Positions 24,501 to 35,300 of a DNA stretch of 64,000 nt are shown here, piece by piece (the stretch's first letter is position 1; every line of letters begins with the position of its first letter). Under the pieces are notes generated by a model. The model was not told the DNA's origin. It saw only the letters and a program-made list of their open reading frames with translations, and searched no databases. The stretch lies in contig JASJOG010000020.1 of assembly GCA_030142905.1 (NCBI GenBank), positions 1,055,001 through 1,119,000 of the forward strand, given 5' to 3'. The stretch comes from Heliopora coerulea (taxonomy: Eukaryota > Cnidaria > Anthozoa > Scleralcyonacea > Helioporidae). A program made the position numbers and the translations under genes.

Positions 24501-27500
24501 GTCAAGGCCTGATGTCTCAGAAAGGAAAGTTAAGGGGCAGGACCCCCATTCTGCTGAATTAAATTGTTTAGCGCTTGCCAAAATAAAATTCTTATGCGCA
24601 TCCATTCTCCTATATGGGTTTAATTTTGTACGGCTTAGACTTGAAATGACATCTGCTTATTTTATAGGCCTGAAGGGGGGATTTAGTGGGGCACGGAAAA
24701 GGCATCCACTCCCGGGAAAAGTTTCTTTTTTTCCGTTTAATATAGAGATGAAAAAATTGGTTCCAATTAAATAAACGAAGCATAGGTTCAAAATAGTTCT
24801 ATTTATTGATAAGTTCATTTCTGGAAGATTTTCTTGGGGAAGCTCTGAGAGCTCTGCCTGCTGGAGGGGTGATCTCCTGATCCAAGTGAGATCAAAATAA
24901 CCTTTTTCACTAAATAGACCTAGTTCAATGCAAACATTAACTTTATGTTGTTTTTTCTCCCCATGAATTTCTAATGACTTGAATAAGTGTCTGATGAAGG
25001 GTTGAATGCTGCTAAAACAATTCATCTTAATCAAAAATTCTGATTAGCAAAGAGATAACAAATATCCTGAATGTTGATGAAAAGATATTTAATATTCCAA
25101 AGAAAGCACTGAACCAACTGACTGATAATTTATCTTCATTTACTTGACAAGTCACATCAAAAACTACTGCATATGTTTGACTGCAGTGGTAAAACAATAC
25201 AAAGTGCTCCCCTAAATTTAGTTACATCTTTTTTCGTTCAATTAAACACTTTAACAAGTTTTTCATACTAAGAAAGATGAACAATCAGGAAATCAATGCA
25301 ATTCTCACTTACGATTTTTCCGTTAAAATTACAATACTTTTTAGCAAGACTGCATCATGAAAATTTGGATATTGTGACAGGAAAATATTTTTCATGATCA
25401 TCTTGATAAAAATATATCATAATATTATTTGCTCAGTAAGTTACAGATTATTTCTTACAATAATATCCTGCCCTATGAGCAAATGTAGTGCCATGTTTGC
25501 AGTTTATTTATAAGGACTTGAATTACAATTATATCCTATAAGCTTCAAAACATGAGTGATATTCTTATTATTCTCCCATGACAGTAACCAAGACTTCAAA
25601 TCTAGCTACTCTAGCTAGTGCCAGAGGTTTGAACATATGTATATGGGAAGGAATCTTCATCACTCTATTATCAAAATCCATTCAGTTAGCTTCCTCAGGA
25701 TTTTTAGTTTTCCTCCCAAAGAAAAAGTTCTTAGGATAGGTTCAGATAAGCCATTGATAAAAAGTAATTGACTGTAAATAATTTAGATCTATTAATCCTT
25801 TAATGCATAAATTTTTTGCTTTTGTTCTTTGTTCTCTCTTTGTTTATACCTTTGTTCTTTCACTGGTTCTTTTGTCCTTGGGTGTCCGATATATTGGACA
25901 CTGTGCTTTAAAGGGTTAATGTAAATAGAGATTTATCACTTATGAAAAATTGATGTAATTAGCTTCTGAAAAACCTAGCTTCACAGTGAGATGAAAACAT
26001 TTACATTTATAACATCACATACACAGGAACTGCAAAAATAAATGTGTAAATTTACCTACTATGAAACAACAACACATTAAATAGCCTAACAACTTGTTAA
26101 CATTGCATCTTTAACATTGAAAAAAATTATTTTTAACAACGTCAAAGCTTTTTAACCATAACACTTCAATGTTAACTTGACAACTGAAGTGACTTTCAAG
26201 TTTGTGATCTTGAATAGCGATTGAGCAATGCCCAAATTTTGATGGCAGTTATGAAAACCAAGACAAACAGATCTTGACCTTCATAAAATTTGAGCCCTGT
26301 TTTCAAAGATATCTACCCCTAACATGTAGAAGTCCTTCTCCTTTGCAAGAGAAAAAATGGAAAAGAAAATTCAAAGGACTTAAGACGGTTTTAACCCTTT
26401 AACTTGCAAAGCTAGCCAGGACACCTCTTCTTGACCAGTGAAATTGCTTGGCATTAGCCAGGATATAGTTAGAACCTTATGTACTAAAGTCTGGTGTAGG
26501 GGTCAACAAGTTAAAGATATAATTGAAGTGAAATAATCAGAAAGGTTTGAGTACTGCTGAAATGTGAGAATAGTTATCTAACATTTTGAAGGCCCATGTT
26601 TTTTCTCTCTGACAAAGGGCCTTTGCTCAAAACATTAGATAACTACTTTCACATTTCGGCAGTACTCAAACCTTTCTGATTATTTCACTTCGATTTCCAC
26701 ACTGCCTATGCAGCACTCCATTTTTATTTCATGGTAAAGATATAATTGCTGTTTAAAGCATTATTATCAATGTATTGTTTACCTTAAGTCTTGAACGTCT
26801 GGTTGGTTGAAACTAAAAAATTACATCAAGCAGAACTGAATGTTAACTTAAAAGGCATGGCATGATCTTCTAAAAACATCGAAAACATTTGACCATTCAA
26901 AAAGTCACTTCATGAGTCCCCATCTCTGGTAGTCCACCAAAGTAGAGACTTCACTATAATTTCAGTTTTTTATCCAGCAGATAATAGCATTTTTATGCCC
27001 TATGATCTTCATAAATTTAACTAAACATCAACATGACTTTAATATGTAAAACAAACTATCCATGACAAAACCACAGTCAGTTTTTTGATATCCACAAAGT
27101 TTCCATTGCTGACGAGCCTTGGGAATCCCATCTTAACATAATTATCTTGAGAGTAAACAAACCCCTTTCAAAATATTCTGAATATGCCAGCTAGGCACTT
27201 GCCCTTTCATTCCCTCCAGTCAAGATTAATGAACCCATGAATAAATACAGTTTGGTTCATATAAATCAGAAAGTAGTCATAGACAATTGCAAACAATCAT
27301 AGAAAATCAGTTGCAGTAATTTTTCATTGTAAACAAGAATGTAAATGGTCTCAGGCTTCCTGATGCGGACAGACAATTCATCATGACAGATCGTAACTGG
27401 CTCAACTTTTCCAATCCATTACAGTCTGTGACCATCTGCTCTGTGTTCATCCAAAAACCTGGGCAGTTGTCTGAGTTAATTTATTGGTCTTACACGAACC

Positions 27501-28507
27501 AAGTTTAAAACACAGGTACTGAATCACCTAATCCTAACCTATAGCTTCCCTCTATGATTGTGATCTTTTTTTGAAGAAGAGGATCCCCAAGCAACAGATG
27601 AATGAAAGAAACTAGGATTTAAAAATGCCTATCATATTATGCTAGCAAGAAAAGACTACCAGACTGCAGTGTACAGCAAAACAGGTCACGACTTACTGCA
27701 ATATATTCTTTTACCTTAGTTTCACTTGCCAGTTTTGTCCGATGTGCAAAATTATCTATTATGTTTTCTGATGATGTTAACCTATAAAAGCACCAAACAA
27801 ATTTGATTGAAAATTCTTAACAACTCAAGAATGCAGTTGTGAAATATTTAAAACTCATTTACTAATCGCTAACCGCAGCCAATCACCAATTCGATGGGCA
27901 AGATAAGTTGCTGATATTACAGGTAAAACAAGACGCAACATTTAACCCAATATTTACGTTTTAACGCGTGTACGTAAACAAGAATGATAGTTTGACTTTC
28001 TAGGAGCAATTCATGGTTGAAAAGTCTGAAAATAAGCTAAAAAGTATCCCTATAAGATTACTATTTCCACGAATTTCATGACAACATAACTTATAAGATA
28101 CGTCTTCCAACAAAAACGTTCAATAAGATAACAACTTGCTGCACGCTCTGATGCTTCTATCGGGGGAGTAAGAAACTTGCGTTGACGCCGACAGGAACAG
28201 TAAAGCTCTGTACAGTAACGTGATGTGAATGTAAACTCTACAGTTAAAACATCTAGACATTCAGTAAACATAGGAATTTTGTATCGAGAGCAGGAGTTTG
28301 CAGCACATACCTATCTTCACCCTCTTGATGTTGCTCAGATACAGGCAGACTGGCATCTTGACGGTCGTACGAGAAAGAAGGAATTGTGAAAGCTAAAGGA
28401 GAATATTTAGAAGGCAAGTTTCACGAAAACCATAAACCGTTGACGACAAGAAATCACTTACATTTACGCAGCGAGAGCCGGCGTTTTGCAGTCACAGAAG
28501 CTGCCAT
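18539..28507 (-). CDS. GRAM-domain protein, GRAMD1/2 (Aster-like) family
   Basis: Ten exons on the minus strand join in frame: 28507-28462, 28392-28311, 27781-27715, 23258-23177, 22888-22785, 22696-22601, 21515-21423, 20882-20844, 19679-19601, 18777-18539, giving 308 residues with every junction GT-AG and phase-consistent. A disordered basic/Ser-rich N-terminus is followed by the GRAM domain (about residues 75-189): F-H-K-L-F-K-D, then D-Y-S-C-A-L-S-R-D-I-L-L-H-G-R-L-F, N-W-F-C-F-Y-S-N-I-F-G-W-E-T, K-T-A-Y-M-F-P-N-A-I and F-I-S-R-D-A-A-Y. These match animal GRAMD1/GRAMD2 proteins, which sit at ER-plasma membrane contacts and bind phospholipids (GRAMD1 also moves sterol). Neither a VASt domain nor the usual C-terminal membrane anchor is visible; the last exon ends in a weakly hydrophobic stretch. 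The 39-nt exon at 20882-20844 and the two 3' exons are less certain, and further or alternative 3' exons are possible. The start has a tidy context (GGCACATGG). Confidence 0.8.
18800..19520. repeat. Polypurine/polypyrimidine tract with 12-bp GGGGAAGAAAGA units
   Basis: The plus strand is almost pure purine for about 700 bp. The core (about 19190-19430) is a tandem array of a 12-bp unit with minor variants. It occupies nearly the whole intron between the last two exons of the GRAM-domain gene, so that on the sense strand the intron is a giant pyrimidine tract. The long Gly/Lys/Arg-rich and Pro/Leu-rich open frames across it are repeat artefacts. Confidence 0.92.
20113..20331. mobile_element. 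Foldback repeat with 91-bp arms and CTGAAGATGA...CGAAACG motif
   Basis: The arms 20113-20203 and 20241-20331 are near-perfect reverse complements. The right arm on the plus strand carries CTGAAGATGA (20229-20238) followed by CGAAAC (20255-20260), resembling the hammerhead box pair but with two extra bases in the first box. A related half-copy occurs at 60259-60370. The family looks like a Penelope-end-derived dispersed repeat. Confidence 0.75.
22232..22275 (+). repeat. Short CTGAAGACG...GGGACGAAAG hairpin motif
   Basis: CTCTGAAGACGTCCC is followed by a small stem and GGGACGAAAGC. It has the same arrangement as the hammerhead-like boxes of the foldback repeats in this window, inside an intergenic-looking part of a GRAM-gene intron. 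It is a remnant at best. Confidence 0.4.
25792..25919. mobile_element. piggyBac-like MITE (TTAA...TTAA)
   Basis: The element begins TTAATCCTTTAATGC and ends, in reverse complement, TTAACCCTTTAAAGC, matching at 13 of 15 positions. TTAA target duplications with CCCTTT-type termini are typical of the piggyBac superfamily. A diverged relative is at 41474-41586. Confidence 0.62.
26525..26691. mobile_element. Foldback repeat with 60-65-bp arms
   Basis: The outer arms read gaagtgaaataatcagaaag and its exact complement on the far side. The centre contains tctgacaaagggcctttgctcaaaacattag, a decayed form of a CTGATGA-stem-GAAAC hammerhead-like core. It lies inside intron 3 of the GRAM-domain gene. Confidence 0.7.
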
Positions 28508-29334
28508 GTGCCACCTGTTTGACAATGTTCAAACCTTTGCATTGCTTTTTGTTCAAACTGCTCAGCTTTTGAATAAATTAAAGTAAAACGCCCCCATATT
28601 GGAAGAACGGAATTGAGATTGTTATTCAGTTATTCGGAAATATAGCTCCCACTTGCAACAGATATCGATCGATTCGATTCATATCTAAAAACCTGAAATT
28701 AGTTTTTTAAAAATAGATATGGCCACAGGAAATAACAACTACCTTGGCGTAGAATTAGAGACTGGAAAGTTGGAAACAAAAGTAAAAAGCAATGGCCAAG
28801 AAATGCACGAATTCAGAGGCTGGCCAAGGTGGCAAGGACTCATTCAGTTCCCTCATCACCCTGTTTCCCAGTAAAATGACAATTACTTCAAATTAGAATG
28901 AGCAGGAAGACGTTTTCTCTTTTTCCACCTTCTTGGAGAGTCATTTTCCAGGAAAAATACATATTTGCAAAATAGATGTGTACGTTTCCAATCTCCAAGA
29001 TAAATATTTCATGAATATTCTCAGTTGAACGGCGGCCAGATATCCGAATTCGAGTTCAACACCGAAAATTGGCGCACCGTCGGTCCCATAGTAAAACTAT
29101 TTATATTTTAAACAGAAGACGGTCCCTGTAAAAATAGAGCTTCCTGGGAGATTTTCCAAAATCAATGTGAATTTGAAGATATCTTCTTGTTCGGATTCCA
29201 ATCGAGAACACCCGTCCCTATCCCGCTGACTCTTCGTGCACTTCGGCAGATGGGTGATTGCCCTGCCTCTGACTACCTAATTTATTTGTACATCTTTCAT
29301 CAACTGGTTAAAGCTTTAAACGAAGTTACCTGAA
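28508..29334. promoter_or_regulatory. Divergent intergenic region, possible bidirectional promoter
   Basis: Start codons of the GRAM-domain gene (minus) and the three-Ig gene (plus) are about 830 bp apart and point away from each other. No TATA box or CRE is obvious, and the region lacks the inverted repeats common elsewhere. Shared regulation is inferred from spacing only. Confidence 0.4.
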
Positions 29335-32300
29335 ATGCAACTGAGTTTTCCTATTAGTGTGACTTTTCTGCATGTCCTGCTTACCTCGATCACCCCAGGT
29401 AAGGTAATGCTTTTCATTTGAGACGCGATCTTAGCGTGACAGAACATGGACTTGCGACAGTAACCGACTTGTATTCTCAAATATTGGCACAAGCATCGAG
29501 CTTTGTGTGTAGTCGTACAAGTCGCTCACAGCCTTTTTGTAGCGATTCTGCTGTCGTCTTCGATAATCTGAGTTCCATAGCCGAGGAGGAAAGTGACTGT
29601 CTGTTTAGAAAGTTTCGAGCTAACGTCCGTTAATACGTCCAACACAGTTAATATGTTGAAATATGCACAAGAGGCTATTGAAACTTGGAAGGAAGTTATC
29701 TTCGAAAAACCGTTTTTTTTAAGTAAACTGACACATAACCTTGATATCCATTAAAGAGAGTCTATCATTTCAGAGGCCAGCAGTTCATTGTTGGTAATCG
29801 ATGCGAAGCTGGCTTGAAACGTTTGCTAGATCTTGAGGCTTGAATTAAGGATTTAAGTCAGCACTTCCGTAGTGCAGTTCTGTTATTATTAACTATCCGA
29901 TATTTTGTCAAATTAGTCTCTAGCGGAGATCTCTGACGTTCCTCCTAATGTAAAAATTGCGATTTGAATATAATTCAGTAAATAATTTGCCAAGCTTCGA
30001 TAAACGCATTTGTTCAGAAGAGTGAAATCAATGGCTTGGTTGAAAGAAGTTCTCACACCCACTTTCACAGACTGTGTTGCGTGAATTATAACGATCTGTT
30101 ATATGTTTTTATAGCAGGAATTATGTACAGTACTGGACTTGAGTTTCTCAACCTGGGGTACGCATACTGCCCGGGGTATTTGAGAAACCGGTTGGCAAGC
30201 TGTTTTGAACGCTGAGTTATTAACTAGTATGTTTAAATTATTCTGTTTGTGTAAATTTAGAAGTTGAGTTATTGTAATGTTGGTATAATTGACCACTAAC
30301 CCAATGCATTTCATGCTAAACCTTGAGCAAAGTTCAAAGAATGTACAAAGCAAGTATTTAAAAAGCATATTTTAGCAATTGCTGAGTAAATGATTGAAGT
30401 AGCTCAGAATAACTGCCCGTGTCAGGTGCCATATAAATACACCAGTATTTACATCTGGGGAATTGACTTCTGTACATTCAGAGGCAGAAGTCAACACATT
30501 TTATATGCCTTGTCAACTTGTATCCCACAAAATGATTATGACATATCTATAGGAATTATTAACTCTGTTAAAGGCAGAATGCATCCATGTTTACCTCCAG
30601 GTAGAGAGACTTAAATTTTGTTATGCTATCTCCAAAAGACTTACATTAGAAAGAGTGAATTTAGAATGCTATTAAGACGTGCACCAAGATTTAATGTACA
30701 GTATATTACAGAGATATTGTTGGTCAAAGGTGAATGAAAATACAGTTAAGTATAGCTTACAGTCCAATAGCAATTGCAAGTGTAACAATCTGTTACATAA
30801 TTTAACAATAACGTATGAAGTTTTAAACTGTTTTTGATTTAATTTCCTTCTTTCCTGCACAAATAATCCAGTGATATCCAAAATAGTATTGACACAGTTA
30901 CAAAGCGATGATATTGTAAAAGAAAATGAACCATTCAAATTGGCCTGTAGGGCCACAGATAACCAGGAACTGACAAAGTCAATCACATGGAAGGGTCCAG
31001 ATGATAAAACAGACATACAAAATACTTCTGACACCAAAATAATGGAAATAAAAAGTGAAGGTAAGACAAAAATCCTCCCAAATAATTTTAGCATTATTAT
31101 ATAAGTAATTTAATAAACTACAAAATTACTTCAATCTATACTAATAAAACAATTTTAACTACATGTATTCTTACTAAAAATAAATAAAATCATCTTCTTT
31201 GTTAGAAATTACAGCTGCTTCCTTCAGGTAACTAACGTTGTTTAGTGAAGTAGTTGACCTTAATTTCAGTTTAAATTGTTTTTTGCTGGAACATACTTTG
31301 CCTTCTTGTGGTAGATGGTTCCATGTCAAAGGTCCCTTGTATCTAAAAGATGACATCTCGGAGTGAAACTTGGAAAAATATGTACCAAACATTCTGCTCA
31401 TATTTTATAAGTATGTGGAACATCTTGATCTGAACTACAAGGGAATATTATGCAGCAAGTAAAAACAAAACTTTTCGACATATTGCTAACAAATATGTTT
31501 AAAATGGCCACCATGTTCAGTTATAGGTAGTTGATCTAATTTCCAAAAAATATTGGATGGGGTTCTGAAGCCCTCCCCCCCCCCTCAACCATCGGCACGA
31601 CAGTCCCTGGCTAGGCATGATAAATCTTAGTATTGTTACATTATTCAGCAAGCAAAAGGATTGGGTTCACTAATCAATTTAGTACCAAATGTGCAGGCTA
31701 CTTTCAAGTAGTTTCATTCTTCAGATCCTAATTTTGAATTTGCAAACCTTTATTGATAGATAAGAAGACTATCACGAGTAATTTGACAGTGTCAAAACCT
31801 CCTAAACAATCAAGGCTGTTCTATTATTGCTTCTACGACAATTCTGGCAGCCCCAAAACGTTTTCCCTATCGTTTTTGGAAGGTTTGTATGGCAATTCAA
31901 GCTCAGATTTCTTTGGATTTTTTATGGTATAATCTCATGTCACAGCATGCACTGTGCATCGTGTCACAGGGCGAAAAAAAAATACCTGAGTTTCTAATTT
32001 ATTGTTAGGAAAACGTAGGTAGGGTAGATCGTTTTGTCTTATTTTTTAAAATTATTTTCTTAACCTTTCGTGAACATCAAACGTTTTTTGGTTTTCTGTT
32101 TTGTTTTGTATTTTGTTTTTGTGCTCTTACGGACAACTTTTTTCCTTCCAGATGGTAGCATCCCAGTTGTTACCATAATTAATCGAACTACCTCAAGAGA
32201 ACTAGAGTTCGTCGAAGCGAAAGTTGGGGAAAGAGTGACCTTAGTTTGCCAAATTTCCTATAAAAATTTCATAACTGACCCAAGCTTTTTCACATTGTCA

Positions 32301-35300
32301 TTAATTTGGCAAAAAGAAGGCGTCGAGGGGAATTTAACAGAGAAGAAACCTCAGTACAAGACTGGAAATCACACTGAGATTATAGAGTATCGAACTACTG
32401 TTGGAGGAAGCTATCACTGTCAATCATTGTTCTCATTTTTCAAGAGGAAATATGAACGTAATGCAAGTGTAGAATTGAGTAGTAAGTCCGTTCTTTGTAA
32501 CTTTGCATGGAGTAATGATCGATTTATTCTCAGTAATTTGATACTTTCATGTTATTTTATGTTTTTTGTTTGCCGAGCTTTTGTCCCGTTTCCTCGAGAC
32601 GCCTTAAGAGTATAACTGTTTTTACTATATGGCTGAGCTCGCTATCCCGTCTGTACGCAAAATGAAGCACGCAGATTGGCTGTCTAGCCGTGCAATAAGT
32701 TTTTCGTACAGACTTTGTACAGACCGGCAAGTTTGGTGGGGAAATTTGCGAATCCATTTGAAGGCAAACAAACCAGATTTAGGTACGGTTTACAGAAGAT
32801 TCGTAACAACAAACTGCGGAGAAAGAAGTTAAATGTGTGAAGTCATAGTGAAGGCAAATAAGCAAGTACGCGGCCAAACTTTGTGAATGTTACCAAGGAA
32901 TTTTTAAAGCAACTTGTCCACTACTTCCTTTGAAACAATTACCCGTGCAATTAATACACTAATACAATTATTCGCCAAAGACGGTGTGAATATTGTTGAA
33001 TATGCCCGAGGTGAAGTCGAGGGGATTATTCAAGAATATATTCACATCGTCTTCAGCCAGTAATTGTCTATTGTTATTCTGACCTAAACAATCTCATGAA
33101 TAGAAAGTCCCCTCTACTCCAATGCCATTGCAAACAAGCCGGCACTCACTGTTTCCTGGCTTTGACATCGAAAATATTTTTACATTGTATTCCCCTATTT
33201 TGTTTCTATCCTTACGTGTTTGTACTGTCGTATCACTCTTCCTATTTCAATTTGGCTCTGTTGCTCTCCAGTTTTGCCCGAACGTTACGGAGAGGAGAGG
33301 GAAGTGAAATACTATGCAGGAGATGATGTAAACCTTAAATGTGACATTGTTGGTTATCCCCTGGTGTACGAATGGCAGTTCGAAGACGGAACAAAAATTA
33401 CAGGTATGATTTTTGTAGAAAGATTGGTGTTGATTCTACGATTTTAGAACCACACCCATCCCATACTTCAACACAGTCTGACAACAGTGCAGCAGTCAGA
33501 GGATGTTCTTATACATGTGTTACCTGTGATCCAGTCCATGGCCATCATCAGTCAGCCCATCCATCTGTCCATACATCCATCATTCATTCAAACAATTAAT
33601 CAGTCAGTCAACCAAACAACCAAATTGAATCCATCAATCAACCAACCAACCATCCAACCAACCAAATTGAATAAGTCAATCAATCAACCATCCAACCAAT
33701 CAATCAAGTTGAATCAATCAATCAACCTACTAACCAACCAAACCAATCAACCAACCAACCAAATTCAATCAACCAATCAATCAACCATCCCACCAACCAA
33801 ATTGAATCAATCAATCAATTAATCAATCATTTAACCAACCAAATTGAGTCAATCAATCAATTAATCAACCATTCAGCCAACCAAAGAAACTGAATCAACC
33901 AACCAACCAACCAACCAACCAATCAACCTTTATTTATTTAACCACTCAGCACCTAGGAGTGCCAGACTCGTTAAACCGTGAACGTTCTTCTGGCATCAGA
34001 TTGTTGCTACAGTGAGGAAACCTGACATCAAGCCTAACTCAGAGTGTGCGTTTTAGCGTGTATACGACACGATTGTTGCATCGGTCATTCTGGTGTATGT
34101 AATAAAGTCTTAAGAGCACAATTCTTGTGCTCTTAAGACTTTATTACATACACCAGACTTTATTACATACACCATACAAATGCCTGAGGTGTTGGCTCGT
34201 AGTGTCCGTAATGCTGAAACGAGGCACACAGATTGTCAGAAATTTCATATTTTCCTCTCCACAAATATTCAGCGCTAAGCAAATTACATATTGAGCCGAT
34301 TATTGCACAATTCAGAGCAAAAAAATTGCATTTGACAATCTTAGTGTTATGAACCGCTATTTTTTGGACGTTAGGAAGGCCCATTTTGGCGCTACAAAAT
34401 TTTATGCGAACTTGTAATTTGTGTGAACCGTCGAAGAAGAAAGAAATGATTTGTCAACTGTTGTTTTTTTGTTTGTTCTATTTTGTTGATATTCTAGCTT
34501 CATTAAAACACGCGAAATCGATGGTTCGTGTGTATCAGGCCTTGAGAGGATTTAGCGCGAAGGTTGATGAAGCCTTTGAACTCTCTCTCCAGTCTTAACA
34601 CGAATAGTTATATCTGTACCCCATTCCTCGGCTGCGTACCTCTGTTAATCGACGTTCCCTTGTGCTGATTTAGTTTGAGGTTATTTTTTTCCACTGTCCT
34701 TTTAGCTGATGTTAATTCAAGATTTTCGGTGAAAAAAGATGTCCTGTCAATCCGTGATATCACCTACAGTGATAGAAAGAAGTACATCTGTGTAGCAGAC
34801 TACGATAATGGAAAGAAACAATTAAAGCAAACAATTATTCTTCGCGTGAAAGGTACAACTCACAGAAGCTAAGGTTGCTAAAAAGTTATCCAGTATCTCC
34901 TCGTAAAAATCTCACGATGCACCCCATTGATAATGATAATAATAATGCTACTGTCATCACATATTACACATCAATTTAAAGCTAATTAATTGTAGGAGGT
35001 GGTCATGGAATCTAGTATTAGAGCCAAGTAAAGTTATGGAAAAGTAACTGTGTTGACTTGTGGAGTTTCAAGTGCTTTGGAGTTCTGTGTGCAGACTTGA
35101 AATTATTAGTGTAATATGCGATAAATTATCTACCATAACATAACCACGGTTTTGTCGAAGGACACGTATTCCACAACTGTTGGAAATTTCAGCGAAAACT
35201 AATGAAACGTTGTGAAGTTGTAACTTTAGTAACACACAATTTTACTGAAGAATTGATCGGATGAAAAACATCTGAAAAGTTTTCGTTTATCGAGGAAAGT

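Larger units (their letters stand above)
23259..27714 (-). other. Large intron 3 of the GRAM-domain gene
   Basis: Exons before and after are both phase 0 at this junction, so no exon is required here. The stretch contains a piggyBac-like MITE and a foldback repeat. The open frames near 24349-24774 (plus) and 24657-25034 (minus) have no recognisable domain. Confidence 0.5.

Noticed and set aside
24349..25034. Overlapping plus (141 codons) and minus (125 codons) open frames
   Set aside because: No recognised domain. They lie in an intron whose flanking exons already join in phase, and contain AT-rich low-complexity stretches.
26393..26522. Third piggyBac-like MITE (ttaaccctttaacttg ... caagttaaagatataa)
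   Set aside because: Only the inner terminal bases match and the right TTAA/CCC end is lost, so the evidence is too weak to list.
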